Position numbers and translations under genes: made by a program. The notes under the pieces are model-generated. The model had not been told where the DNA came from. It saw only the letters and a program-made list of their open reading frames with translations, and did no database searches. Shown one piece after another: positions 1-8,599 of a stretch of DNA of 55,318 bases. Source of the stretch: JAVBJV01 sp031555315. GTDB taxonomy: Bacteria; Pseudomonadota; Alphaproteobacteria; Acetobacterales; Acetobacteraceae. Position 1 is the stretch's first letter; every line of letters starts with the position of its first letter. The stretch spans positions 1 through 55,318 of the forward strand of contig JAVBUO010000041.1 of assembly GCA_031555315.1 (NCBI GenBank), given 5' to 3'.

Positions 1-1
1 T

Positions 2-127
2 AACGCCATCGAGCGCATGTTCTGCCGGCTCAAGGATTTCAGGCGCATCGCGACGCGTTACGACAGGCTGGCTGCCAACTTTCTCGGTGCCATACACCTC
101 GCAGCAGCTATCAGTTTCTGGTTATGA
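2..127 (+). pseudogene. IS5-type transposase, C-terminal end (partial)
   Basis: The window opens inside a transposase frame that ends at the TGA at 125-127. The 41 visible residues include the IERMFCRLKDFRRIATRYDR motif, which carries the third acidic residue (E) of the DDE triad in IS5-family (IS427/IS1031-like) enzymes, followed by the usual NFLGAIHLAAAISFWL tail. The start lies outside the window, so it cannot be said whether the element is intact. The GAGTCC-type sequence just after the stop resembles the end of IS5-type elements, so the right end of the IS probably lies within a few tens of bases of position 130. The element sits about 100 bp from a tRNA-Ser gene. Confidence 0.85.
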
Positions 128-229
128 GTCCGCATCCTAAGGGGGGCGCTGTCCAGATCGGGGCTGACACGAAAATCTGCGGCGGACCGGCAGAGAGGAT
201 CGGTGCTGATCGGCCGGGAAAAGGTGGAC

Positions 230-322
230 TGGCGGAGGGGATGGGATTCGAACCCACGATACGCCTTGACAGCGTATAACGGTTTAGCAAACCGCCGCCT
301 TCAGCCACTCGGCCACCCCTCC
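230..322 (-). tRNA. tRNA-Ser (anticodon GCU)
   Basis: On the minus strand a 93-nt class II tRNA can be folded. The 7-bp acceptor stem is GGAGGGG/CCCCTCC, the D-arm begins TGGCCGAGTGG, and the T-arm contains GGTTCGAATCC. The anticodon loop TTTGCTAAA places GCT at 286-288, and a long variable arm follows, as expected for serine. The 3' end is G plus an encoded CCA (230-232). It reads AGC/AGU codons. A promoter-like sequence lies 50-78 bp upstream (372-400). Confidence 0.97.
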
Positions 323-371
323 GCCGGGAGGAACCATGCACGAACCCGTGCCACGGCGTTTGCAGAGGGGG

Positions 372-400
372 CTTGTAGGGGCACCGCCTGCCCGCGTCAA
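372..400 (-). promoter_or_regulatory. Promoter of tRNA-Ser
   Basis: Reading the minus strand, TTGACG (395-400) and TACAAG (372-377) are separated by exactly 17 bp, a good sigma-70-type pair. Transcription would start near 365, giving a leader of about 40 nt before the mature tRNA 5' end at 322. The GST gene upstream ends at 442, so the tRNA has its own transcription unit. The call rests only on sequence match and spacing. Confidence 0.6.
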
Positions 401-441
401 CGAAGCAGGCGCCCGATCATGCGGATTTTTAAGAAACCGGC

Positions 442-1050
442 CTAACTCGGCCGGATTTCCATGGTCAACCCCTTCAGAATCCCCGGCCGGGCCACACACC
501 GCTCCATCCAGGTCCGAATCGCCGGCCATTTGTCGGCGTGCTCGGGTTCGGCCAGTTCGCGACGCACATGCGGCAACATGGCGATATCGGCGATGCTGAA
601 TTCATCCGACAGGTATTTCCGGTCCGACAGCGTCGTCTCCAGCGCTTTCAGGCACCGCTCGGTCTCTGAGCGGAAATAGTCGATCGCATGAAGCGACATA
701 TCCTGCCCGCTATGCTTCATGAACCAGTAATCGGTCAAAGCCGGTCCGCAATTCGACGCCTGCCAGAACAACCATTCGACCACACGCAGATACGACGCCC
801 CGATGCCGAGAAACCTGCCGGTAACCGTCGCCAGATGATACAGAATGGCATTGCTTTCCGTCAGCACCCCGATATCCGGATCCTCCAGGACCGGCACCTT
901 GCCCAGCGGATTCAATTTCAGGAACGAAGGTTCGAACTGTGCCCGTCCTTCAATGTCCACCGGCCGGATTTCATAAGCGAGCCCAAGCTCTTCAAGGAGC
1001 ATCAACGGCTTTCGCCCGTCCGTTTCACCCCATGTATACAAGACCAGCAT
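442..1050 (-). CDS. Glutathione S-transferase family protein
   Basis: The 202-residue protein begins MLVLYTWGETDGRKPLMLLE, the beta-alpha start of a GST thioredoxin-like N-domain. The NPLGKVPVLED loop follows with its cis-proline (about residues 47-57), then the ESNAIL glutathione-binding motif (about 65-70). The all-helical C-domain fills residues 90-200 and ends with the ADIAMLPHV-type segment. The length is normal for cytosolic GSTs. A TTG three codons upstream (1059) is possible, but GGAG sits too close to it and fits the ATG at 1050 better. The substrate cannot be told; the domain order resembles the YfcG/YghU-like bacterial GSTs. It stands alone between tRNA-Ser and the divergent phosphate transporter. 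Confidence 0.9.
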   Translation of the reverse strand: MLVLYTWGETDGRKPLMLLEELGLAYEIRPVDIEGRAQFEPSFLKLNPLGKVPVLEDPDIGVLTESNAILYHLATVTGRFLGIGASYLRVVEWLFWQASNCGPALTDYWFMKHSGQDMSLHAIDYFRSETERCLKALETTLSDRKYLSDEFSIADIAMLPHVRRELAEPEHADKWPAIRTWMERCVARPGILKGLTMEIRPS

Positions 1051-1179
1051 CCGGCACAAACTCCTGCTTTATTCGTATTCAGCAGGATACTCTACTGGAC
1101 TGCACAGGCGTCGTCACCCATAGTCGAAAGATCATTTTCCCGCCTAAGTAACATTGTGCATTCATCCGCATTGATGCTT

Positions 1180-1203
1180 GACTGAATCTTCGGGTTTTCA
1201 GTC
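1180..1203 (+). other. Inverted repeat in the leader of the Na/Pi transporter gene
   Basis: GACTGAA (1180-1186) and TTCAGTC (1197-1203) form a perfect 7-bp inverted repeat around a 10-nt loop, 48 bp before the ATG at 1252. There is no T-run, so it is not a terminator. It could be an operator or an mRNA stem in the 5' leader. The repeat is short and may be chance. Confidence 0.3.
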
Positions 1204-1251
1204 GGTTCAGAGATTACTCTGCCCTCGGCTCCTGGAAACAAGGGTCTCAGC

Positions 1252-2916
1252 ATGACGGCTACTCAGGTTCTTCTTCACCTGGCCGGCGAAGTTGCGTTGC
1301 TGTTATGGGGCATTCACATGGTGCAGAGCGGCATCATGCGCGCTTTCGGCACCGGCCTGCGCCGCTGGATGGAAACCCGGCTGTCCAACCGTGTCGCCGC
1401 CTTTCTGGCCGGCATCGGCGTGACCGCCGCCATCCAGAGCAGCACCGCCACCGCCATGATGGTCACATCGTTCACGACCGCGGGTGCGGTAACGCTGGGG
1501 CCGGCCATCGCCGTCATGCTGGGGGCGAATGTCGGCACCGCGCTGATCGTGCAAGTGCTGTCCTTCGACATTACCATGGTTTTCCCCGTGCTGATCGTCC
1601 TGGGTATCCTGCTGTTCCGGCGCGGGCAGCGCACACGATTGCGCGATATCGGACGCGCCAGCATCGGCTTGGGGTTGATGTTGCTGTCGCTGCATCTGCT
1701 GACCGTCACCATGGAGCCGGTGGAAAGCCTGCCGGCCCTGAAAGACCTGCTGCATGCCGTCTCGGCCGACCCGGTTATCAACCTGCTGGTTGCCGCCGTG
1801 CTGACCTGGGCAGCGCACTCGTCAGTCGCGGCCATGCTGTTCATCATGTCGCTTGCCTCGACCGGTGCGATCGGGCCGGACGCTGCGCTCGCCATGGTGC
1901 TGGGGGCCAATCTGGGCAGCGCCGTCAATCCGTTGCTGGAAAGCGGCACCACTGGCGGCAATGCCGCGCGGTTGCGCGTACCGCTCGCCAATCTCGGCAA
2001 CCGGCTGGTCGGGGTCGCTCTGGCGCTGCCGCTGCTGGGGATCTTCGCGCAGACACTGACAGATCGTGCCGGACTGGAAGGCGCGCAACTGGCCGCGGTT
2101 TTCCATATGCTGTTCAACCTGGTGCTGTCGCTGCTGTTCCTGCCGGCGCTGTACCCTCTCGCGCGCCTGACCGAACGCCTGCTGCCCGAAAAAGCCAATC
2201 CCGCCGACCCGGCCACCCCGCTGTATCTGGACGACAGCGCCCCCCCCATTCCCCCCATCGCACTGGCCAATGCCGCGCGCGAGGTGCTGCGCATGGCCGA
2301 TGTGGTCGAGGATATGCTGCGCGGATCCGAAGCTGCCTTCCGCCATACCGACCGCGATCGGGCCGCCGCCATCAGCCGGATGGACGATGTGCTCGACAAG
2401 CTGCATGCCGCCCTGCACCGCTATCTGGCTGGAATCGGCCACGAAGGCATGCCCGCCAGCGATCTGCAACGCATGTCCGAGATCATGCGTTTTGCGATCA
2501 ACCTCGAACATATCGGCGACATCCTGGACAAAAACCTGATGGAACTGGCGCTCAAGCGCATTCGTTTGCAGATCGGTCTGCCGGCCCAGGAAATGGACGA
2601 GATCTCCGCCCTGCACGATCGTCTGCTCACCCATCTGCGGCTGTCGGTCGCGGTGTTCATGTCGGCCGACCTTGCCTCGGCCCGGCAACTGGTCGCGGAA
2701 AAGGAACAGTTCCGCGACGTCGAGGCAGCGATTACCGAACGCTATATGCAGCGCATCCGCGAAGGCGATGCCTCGTGCGTCGAGCGCAGCGTGCTGGAGC
2801 TCGACATCGTGCGCGATCTGAAGCGCCTCGACGCACATATCGCGGCGATCGCCTATCCGTTGCTGGAACAGAGCGGCGATTTGCGCACCACCCGTCTGGC
2901 CAACCGGGCGGCCTGA
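1252..2916 (+). CDS. Na/Pi cotransporter family protein with PhoU-like C-domain
   Basis: This 554-residue inner-membrane protein imports (or exports) phosphate with sodium. Two inverted Na/Pi repeats are visible. The first carries IQSSTATAMM at about 61-70 and the GANVGTALIVQ loop. The second carries the AAHSSVAAMLF motif at about 185-200 and GANLGSAVNPLL. Hydrophobic helices fill residues 1-310. The remaining residues to 554 are soluble and helical, with a PhoU-like pattern (MADVVEDMLRG, IGDILDKNLMELALKR), as in bacterial YjbB/NptA relatives. AAGGG precedes the ATG. It converges on the CDF transporter gene with only 2 bp between the stops. Confidence 0.92.
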   Translation: MTATQVLLHLAGEVALLLWGIHMVQSGIMRAFGTGLRRWMETRLSNRVAAFLAGIGVTAAIQSSTATAMMVTSFTTAGAVTLGPAIAVMLGANVGTALIVQVLSFDITMVFPVLIVLGILLFRRGQRTRLRDIGRASIGLGLMLLSLHLLTVTMEPVESLPALKDLLHAVSADPVINLLVAAVLTWAAHSSVAAMLFIMSLASTGAIGPDAALAMVLGANLGSAVNPLLESGTTGGNAARLRVPLANLGNRLVGVALALPLLGIFAQTLTDRAGLEGAQLAAVFHMLFNLVLSLLFLPALYPLARLTERLLPEKANPADPATPLYLDDSAPPIPPIALANAAREVLRMADVVEDMLRGSEAAFRHTDRDRAAAISRMDDVLDKLHAALHRYLAGIGHEGMPASDLQRMSEIMRFAINLEHIGDILDKNLMELALKRIRLQIGLPAQEMDEISALHDRLLTHLRLSVAVFMSADLASARQLVAEKEQFRDVEAAITERYMQRIREGDASCVERSVLELDIVRDLKRLDAHIAAIAYPLLEQSGDLRTTRLANRAA

Positions 2917-2918
2917 AA

Positions 2919-4331
2919 TCACGGCGGCAACGGTGTAGCCGTCTTCAGCGGTTCGGCATGACCGACCACACGCAGTATTTCCGGAAAATCCATCCGCAGA
3001 CTGCGTTCGAGCGCGTCGACGCTTTCATGAACCGCCGCAACGTCCAGCATCGGATCGGCGCAGCAGTGATAGTTCACCACCAGCCCGGCATCGCTCTGGC
3101 GGACGCGCACATCGTGAATATGGCTGATCGTGCCGATCCCGGCCGCCATGCGGTTCAAGGCCGTGGCGATCCGCTGTACCATATGCGGGACCGTTTCACG
3201 CCCGGGCAGATGCTCGACCGCCAGCGGTTCGATATGCGTCTCGACCTCGGTCGCCGGGCCGAATTCCTCGCGGATCGCGCTTTCGAATTCCGTGGTCAGG
3301 TCGTGCGCATCCTGCAGGCGCATGCGCGCATCCAGCTCGATATCGAAGCTGATCGACAGATTCCCACCGACTTCCTGCACCGTCACGTGATGCACCGGCA
3401 AGTGCCGCTGCGCGGCAATCAGCATCACGCGCTCCAGCACGGTTTCCGTATCCAGCGCACGCGGAACGGCGATGACGGTCAACTGCATGTTCGGCATGTC
3501 GCGCTGCACTGTGGCAACGATCCGCTCTTTCAGCGCCACCACCCTGTCCAGCGGCAACGTGCGTGAAATGACGATCCCGACCTCGCCGAAATTCTCGGCC
3601 CCGCCAGGGCGTAATTTCAGCGCGTCGATCTCGACCACCCCCGGAATGGCGGCGATCACTCCACGTAACCGTTCGGCATCTCCTTTCGGGGCCGCATCTA
3701 GCAGCGTGTCCACGGTCCGCCGCCCCAGCCGCCAGCCGGCAATGGCGATGAACACCGCCACGCCGATCGCCGCCAGCGCATCGCCGTACTCGAACCCGAA
3801 CGCCGCCGCCAACAGTCCCAGCACCACCAGCACCGACCCGGCCAGGTCCGACGCGAAATGCAACGCATCGGCGGCCAGCGCCTGGCTGCCGGTTTCCCGC
3901 GCCGCCTTGCGCAGCACATAGACCCGGTTGACGTCGATGACGATCGACACACCCAGCACGGCGAACGCCAGGATCGTCGGCTCGACCTCGCCTCCACCCG
4001 CCGCCAGCCTTCCCGCGGCCTGGATCAGGATCACCACGGCCAGCACGAACAGGATCGCCGTTTCCAGCAATGCCGCCAGGCTTTCGAACTTGCCATGCCC
4101 ATAGTGATGATCGGCATCCGGCGGTGCGTTGGCGGTCCGCACGGCAAAATACGTCACCATCGTGGCTGCGGTGTCGACCAGCGCATGCGCGGCTTCCGAC
4201 ATCAGCGCCAGCGACCCAGACAGTATCCCGGCGACAAATTTGCCCAGCGTGATCATCACACTGGCGGCCACCGACATCAGCGCAACCCGCTCCTTGGTCG
4301 CGGCCAGACGTTCCGTATGCGGTTCAGACAT
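2919..4331 (-). CDS. Cation diffusion facilitator family metal transporter
   Basis: This is a membrane Zn/Fe/Mn-type exporter of the CDF family, about 470 residues. The first transmembrane segments carry HALVDTAATMVTYF. The classic CDF signature DHHYGHGKFESLAALLE follows at about residue 75, and the HFASDLAGSVLVV helix supplies the H-x3-D metal site. The C-terminal half is far longer than the usual 80-residue cytoplasmic domain and appears to hold two ferredoxin-like dimerisation domains in tandem; typical members are about 300 residues. The start was placed at ATG 4331, with GGGG a few bases upstream; ATG 4343 or TTG 4346 are alternatives. The metal is not predictable from sequence alone. 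Confidence 0.9.
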   Translation of the reverse strand: MSEPHTERLAATKERVALMSVAASVMITLGKFVAGILSGSLALMSEAAHALVDTAATMVTYFAVRTANAPPDADHHYGHGKFESLAALLETAILFVLAVVILIQAAGRLAAGGGEVEPTILAFAVLGVSIVIDVNRVYVLRKAARETGSQALAADALHFASDLAGSVLVVLGLLAAAFGFEYGDALAAIGVAVFIAIAGWRLGRRTVDTLLDAAPKGDAERLRGVIAAIPGVVEIDALKLRPGGAENFGEVGIVISRTLPLDRVVALKERIVATVQRDMPNMQLTVIAVPRALDTETVLERVMLIAAQRHLPVHHVTVQEVGGNLSISFDIELDARMRLQDAHDLTTEFESAIREEFGPATEVETHIEPLAVEHLPGRETVPHMVQRIATALNRMAAGIGTISHIHDVRVRQSDAGLVVNYHCCADPMLDVAAVHESVDALERSLRMDFPEILRVVGHAEPLKTATPLPP

Positions 4332-4440
4332 GGCGTGCCCCATCAACTCCAGCCGTCTTATTTATGCAAAACCGCCGCGTTGAAAGAGGGAATAGATCGC
4401 ACGTCAAAATGTAGCTCTGGGTGGATTCCGGCCGGCGCGG

Positions 4441-4836
4441 TCAATTCCCGGCATAACCGAAAGCCCGCGTCGTTCCCTGCACCGGGCACGAACATGGCGA
4501 CCCCGCCGGCTGTGGCGTTCCGAGCTGGCATATATACGGTCCCGCATAGCACGTCTGCGCGGGCGGCGCGTAATCGACGTCCGGCGGCGGCACATATTCG
4601 ACTCCGGGGGGCGGATAATAATCCGGTCCATAAGCGGGAGGACCGAACGGAGACGGCGGATAATACGGATACGGATACGGGTAAGGATGGGGATACACGC
4701 GCCATCCCGGCCCGATGCCGATCCCGATTCCCACGCCGACCGAAACGCCGCCGCCCGCCATTGCGGGCGCTGCTGCCAGTAACACAACCGCCAGCAACAC
4801 GGCGGCCATCCAGCCGGAAAGAACAACGTTCTTCAT
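4441..4836 (-). CDS. Small secreted Pro/Tyr/Gly-rich protein with Cys-rich C-terminus
   Basis: The protein is about 131 residues. It has a Sec signal peptide (MKNVVLSGWMAAVLLAVVLL, with cleavage after APAMA). A Gly/Val/Ile dipeptide run (GVGIGIGIGPG) follows, then a tract of YPHPYPYPYPYY and PP-Y-G-P repeats, and finally a C-terminal segment with four cysteines (TCYAGPYICQ, SPCSCP). The repetitive DNA (GGATAC hexamers near 4660-4690) encodes the Pro-Tyr run. ATG 4836 has GGGA 8 bp upstream and is preferred over 4845. From memory, similar CYAGPY..C-PCSCP tails occur in short exported alphaproteobacterial proteins of unknown role. No function is assigned. Confidence 0.75.
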   Translation of the reverse strand: MKNVVLSGWMAAVLLAVVLLAAAPAMAGGGVSVGVGIGIGIGPGWRVYPHPYPYPYPYYPPSPFGPPAYGPDYYPPPGVEYVPPPDVDYAPPAQTCYAGPYICQLGTPQPAGSPCSCPVQGTTRAFGYAGN

Positions 4837-4901
4837 CAGTGCCATCCCGCAACGGACAGTTATGTCTCACGATTTTCACGACCGCTGCATGGCGGATCAT
4901 A

Positions 4902-5645
4902 TCATAGCGACAACAGAAAATCCCGCATCAGTGCAGAGACCTCTGCGGGACGTTCCATGGTCGGCAGATGCCCTGCATCTTCAATAACCGCCAGACGCGC
5001 ATCGGGAAGCCCTGCGGCGATCTCCTCGGCCTTTTCTAACGGAGTCAGCGCATCCTGCCGGCCGGCAGCGACCAGTACCGGCATGCGCAGGCCCGGCAAG
5101 TCGGGGCGGCTGTCGCAACGATTCATAATCGCCGTCTGCTGGCGTAGAAAAGCCGCATGACCGACCCGGTCCGCCATCTCCATCACCTCGCCCGCCAGCG
5201 GCTGTTCGTCGGCCCTGTCCGGATGCAGCAGCATCGGCAACAGCCGCGGCGTTACGCCGCGAAACTGCCCGCGTTTGCTCAGCGCCATCAGCCCCCGGCG
5301 GCGACGGCTCTGCTCTGGGGTATCTGGTTGCGCCGACGTATCGAAAAACATGGCGCCCCGTACGCGCGTCCCTGCACGGCGCAGAATCTCGAACGCGACA
5401 TAGCCGCCCATCGACAGGCCGGCGAGAACGAAATCCCGCGCTGGAACCGCCGCCAGCGCCCGCGCCGCCACGGCCGGAATGCTGTCGTCCTGTGTTAGGT
5501 CTGCAACAGTCGCATCCGCAATATCGTTCAACGCAGCGATCTGATCGCGCCACAGGCGCGCGTCGCACAACAGACCGGGCAGCAAAAGCAAGGGGATACG
5601 CCGTGTCATGCCGTCACCGTATTGCGCCGCCGCTATTCCGTCCAT
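4902..5645 (-). CDS. Alpha/beta-fold hydrolase
   Basis: This 247-residue enzyme has the alpha/beta hydrolase layout. The oxyanion loop LLLPGLLCDARLW is at about 20-32. The nucleophile elbow GLSMGG places Ser78 as catalytic serine. GRQDALTPLEKAEEI (about residue 195) supplies the acid, and DAGHLPTMERPAEVSALM supplies the histidine near the C-terminus. These features suit an esterase or thioesterase/lactonase of the PcaD/MenH-like group, but the substrate is open. The ATG at 5645 has AAGGA upstream; an internal ATG at 5609 (MTRRIPLL) would still keep the fold. It is divergent from the DEAD-box helicase gene. Confidence 0.88.
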   Translation of the reverse strand: MDGIAAAQYGDGMTRRIPLLLLPGLLCDARLWRDQIAALNDIADATVADLTQDDSIPAVAARALAAVPARDFVLAGLSMGGYVAFEILRRAGTRVRGAMFFDTSAQPDTPEQSRRRRGLMALSKRGQFRGVTPRLLPMLLHPDRADEQPLAGEVMEMADRVGHAAFLRQQTAIMNRCDSRPDLPGLRMPVLVAAGRQDALTPLEKAEEIAAGLPDARLAVIEDAGHLPTMERPAEVSALMRDFLLSL

Positions 5646-5759
5646 GGCAGGAATCCTTGACTTCTGGCGACAATTTATCGATACGCCAGATGTCAGCGCC
5701 AGGATGGATCATGTTCATCCCAGTGGCCGCACATACCCGCATAACCCAGGGACAGACTG

Positions 5760-7319
5760 TTGAACGAACCGACCACCCCAGACACGGCCGCACCCGGCGC
5801 ACAGGACCCCCAGCCGATGCACGAGGCCGAAACGGCGCCTCTGGCGCAGGTGGCCGAGGAAGCGCCCGTGCCGCGCTTCGAGGATCTGGGCCTGTCGGAA
5901 GCCGTCTGTTTGGGGGTCGCGGAAGCAGGATACCAGTTTCCCACCCCTATCCAGGTACAGTCGATCCCAACGGTGCTGATGGCGCGCGACGTACTGGCCT
6001 GCGCGCAGACCGGTACCGGCAAGACCGCATCCTTCGTGCTGCCGATGCTCGACATCCTGTCCGGCTCGCGGGCCCGGGCGCGCATGCCGCGCAGCCTGAT
6101 CCTCGAGCCGACGCGCGAACTCGCCCTGCAGGTCGCCGAGAATTTCGTGAAATACGGCAAGCACCTGAAGCTGACCCATGCGCTGCTGATCGGCGGCGAA
6201 AGCATGACCGACCAGAAAGATGCGCTGATGCGCGGGGTCGACGTGCTGATCGCCACACCCGGCCGCCTGCTCGACCTGTTCGAGCGCGGCGGCCTGCTGC
6301 TCACCGACACCCGCGTGCTGGTGATCGACGAGGCGGACCGCATGCTCGACATGGGGTTCATCCCTGATGTCGAGCGCATCGTCTCGCTGCTGCCCGCCAA
6401 CCGGCAGACGCTGTTCTTCAGTGCCACCATGGCGCCCGAAATCAAGCGCCTGGCCGATGCATTCCTGCAGAACCCGAAGCAGATCACGGTTTCGCGCCCG
6501 GCCAGTGTCGCCACCACGATCACCGCCGGCCTGGCGCTGGTCGCCACACACGACAAGCGCGAGGCGCTGCGCCGGATGATCCGCAAGGAAGAAGTCTCCA
6601 ACGCACTGATCTTCTGCAACCGCAAGCGCGATGTCGACATCCTGTGGAAATCCCTGAACCGCCACGGCTTCAAGGTCGGCGCGCTGCACGGCGATCTGGC
6701 GCAGTCGATGCGCTTCGCCACACTGGAAAAATTCAAGGCCGGCGAACTGCAGTTGCTGGTCTGCAGCGACGTGGCGGCGCGCGGTATCGATATCGGCGGC
6801 CTGTCGCACGTGTTCAATTTCGATGTCCCCCACCACAGCGAGGACTATGTGCACCGCATCGGCCGCACCGGCCGCGCCGGGCGCGAGGGTCGCGCCTTCA
6901 CGATCGCCGACCCGAACGACCGCAAGGCGGTGGAAGCGATCGAAAAACTGACCGGCGCCCCGATCCAGCGCATCGCCATCGAGGGACTCGACGAAGTGGA
7001 ATGGGCCGAGGAAGACGAGACCGGCCGCAGGCGCGGCCGCGGCAAGGGCGGCAAATCGCCCGCTGCCGCCAAGCAATCCGCCGCCAAGCCCGCCCAGAAG
7101 CAGAAAACCCCGGACAAGCGGGAACGAGCCGCCGAGAAACCGGCCAGCGAGAAGCCCGTCGAGCGCACGCGCGAACATCCGCGCCGCCGCGACCGCCAGC
7201 AGGACGATCTGGGACCGGCCGTTCTGGGCTTCGGCAGCGAGATTCCGGCCTTTATGCTTGTCTCGGCCCGGGTGCGCCCGGCGGCGGCGGAAACCGCTCT
7301 GGACGTCGAAGCAGGCTGA
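5760..7319 (+). CDS. DEAD-box ATP-dependent RNA helicase
   Basis: The 519-residue RNA helicase (RhlE/DeaD type) unwinds structured RNA in ribosome assembly or mRNA turnover. The motifs are in order: Q motif with F-PTPIQVQSIP (58-70), AQTGTGKT (82-89), PTREL, DEAD (190-193), SAT, the C-terminal helicase domain with SDVAARGIDIGG, and HRIGRTGRAGREG. The last 90 residues are a basic Lys/Arg/Ala-rich tail typical of RNA-binding extensions. The best start is a TTG at 5760 with AGGGA 7 bp upstream. The next ATG (5817) would remove only non-conserved residues. The closest named member cannot be fixed without alignment. Confidence 0.93.
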   Translation: MNEPTTPDTAAPGAQDPQPMHEAETAPLAQVAEEAPVPRFEDLGLSEAVCLGVAEAGYQFPTPIQVQSIPTVLMARDVLACAQTGTGKTASFVLPMLDILSGSRARARMPRSLILEPTRELALQVAENFVKYGKHLKLTHALLIGGESMTDQKDALMRGVDVLIATPGRLLDLFERGGLLLTDTRVLVIDEADRMLDMGFIPDVERIVSLLPANRQTLFFSATMAPEIKRLADAFLQNPKQITVSRPASVATTITAGLALVATHDKREALRRMIRKEEVSNALIFCNRKRDVDILWKSLNRHGFKVGALHGDLAQSMRFATLEKFKAGELQLLVCSDVAARGIDIGGLSHVFNFDVPHHSEDYVHRIGRTGRAGREGRAFTIADPNDRKAVEAIEKLTGAPIQRIAIEGLDEVEWAEEDETGRRRGRGKGGKSPAAAKQSAAKPAQKQKTPDKRERAAEKPASEKPVERTREHPRRRDRQQDDLGPAVLGFGSEIPAFMLVSARVRPAAAETALDVEAG

Positions 7320-7393
7320 TTTTCGCCATTTGACAGCTTGCCGGGCCTCGGACGGAGAGATATGCAATCAGCAATCTTTCCGGGAGAACATTC

Positions 7394-8599
7394 ATGAGCT
7401 CGCTCAACGCAAAATCGGCCAACCTCGCCCCGTTCAAATGGGACGATGCCCTGCTGCTGGATAGTCTGCTGACCGAAGAAGAACGTGCGGTACGCGACGC
7501 CGCGCACGAATACTGCCAGAGCAGGCTGTTCCCCCGCGTGCTGGAAGCCAACCGGCATGAAAAATTCGACCGCGAGATCATGAACGAAATGGGCGCCGAA
7601 ATGGGCTTTCTGGGCGCCACGCTCGACAGCCATGGCTGCGCCGGGATCTCGTACGTCGCCTACGGCCTGATCTCGCGCGAAGTAGAACGTGTGGACAGCG
7701 GTTACCGCTCGGCGTTCTCGGTGCAGTCATCGCTGGTCATGTATCCGATCTGGGCGTTCGGCTCGGACGCGCAGCGCGACAAATATCTGCCCAAGCTGCG
7801 CACCGGCGAATTCGTCGGCTGCTTCGGCCTGACCGAACCCGACGCAGGGTCCGACCCCGGCTCGATGCGCACCCGCGCCAAGTCGGTGCCGGGCGGCTAT
7901 CAGCTGAACGGATCGAAGACCTGGATCACCAATTCACCGATCTCGGACGTGTTCGTGGTCTGGGCCAAGGACGATGCCGGAGACATTCGCGGTTTCATTT
8001 TGGAAAAAGGCATGAAGGGCCTGAGCGCGCCGAAGATCGAAGGCAAGTTCAGCCTGCGCGCCTCGACCACCGGCATGATCATGATGCAGGACGTGTTCGT
8101 CCCCGCCGAGAACATGTTGCCGCACGTCAAGGGGCTGCGCGGTCCGTTCTCGTGTCTCAACCGCGCGCGCTACGGCATCGCATGGGGCGCGCTGGGCGCC
8201 GCCGAATTCTGCTGGCACGCGGCACGCAGCTACACGATGGAACGCAAGATGTTCGGCCGTCCGCTGGCCGCCACACAGCTGATCCAGAAGAAGCTCGCCG
8301 ACATGCAGACCGAGATCACCCTGGGCCTGCAGTCGGTGCTGCGGCTGGGCCAGCTGTTCGACCAGCACAAGATCGCGCCGGAAATGATCTCGCTGCTCAA
8401 GCGCAACAACTGCGGCAAGGCGCTGGCCATTGCCCGTGAAGCGCGCGACATGCACGGCGGCAACGGCATCGCCGACGAATACCATGTGATTCGCCACGTG
8501 ATGAACCTGGAAGCCGTGAATACCTACGAAGGCACGCACGATGTGCATGCGCTGATCCTCGGCCGCGCGCAGACGGGAATTCCGGCATTTGGCGGCTGA
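7394..8599 (+). CDS. gcdH: Glutaryl-CoA dehydrogenase
   Basis: This FAD-dependent acyl-CoA dehydrogenase oxidises and decarboxylates glutaryl-CoA to crotonyl-CoA in lysine/tryptophan and dicarboxylate catabolism. The 401 residues match the GcdH layout: SYVAYGLISREVERVDSGYR near 86-105, GCFGLTEPDAGSDPGSM (142-158), KTWITNSP, and the C-terminal NLEAVNTYEGTHDVHALILG with catalytic Glu379. The SYVAYGLI and VDSGYRSAFSVQSSL segments are typical of GcdH rather than of short-chain dehydrogenases. GGGAGAA precedes the ATG. The stop lies inside the start of the next gene (11-bp overlap from 8589). Confidence 0.93.
   Translation: MSSLNAKSANLAPFKWDDALLLDSLLTEEERAVRDAAHEYCQSRLFPRVLEANRHEKFDREIMNEMGAEMGFLGATLDSHGCAGISYVAYGLISREVERVDSGYRSAFSVQSSLVMYPIWAFGSDAQRDKYLPKLRTGEFVGCFGLTEPDAGSDPGSMRTRAKSVPGGYQLNGSKTWITNSPISDVFVVWAKDDAGDIRGFILEKGMKGLSAPKIEGKFSLRASTTGMIMMQDVFVPAENMLPHVKGLRGPFSCLNRARYGIAWGALGAAEFCWHAARSYTMERKMFGRPLAATQLIQKKLADMQTEITLGLQSVLRLGQLFDQHKIAPEMISLLKRNNCGKALAIAREARDMHGGNGIADEYHVIRHVMNLEAVNTYEGTHDVHALILGRAQTGIPAFGG

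Noticed and set aside
1305..3566. A 753-codon plus-strand frame
   Set aside because: It overlaps the Na/Pi transporter in another frame and runs antisense into the CDF gene; composition is Arg/Pro-rich with no motif.
4656..4692. Tandem GGATAC repeats as a CRISPR-like or regulatory array
   Set aside because: They lie inside the coding region of the secreted protein and encode its Pro-Tyr run; there are no spacers.
7330..7358. TTGACA at 7330-7335 as a gcdH promoter
   Set aside because: No acceptable -10 is found at 16-18 bp spacing, so a full promoter was not called.
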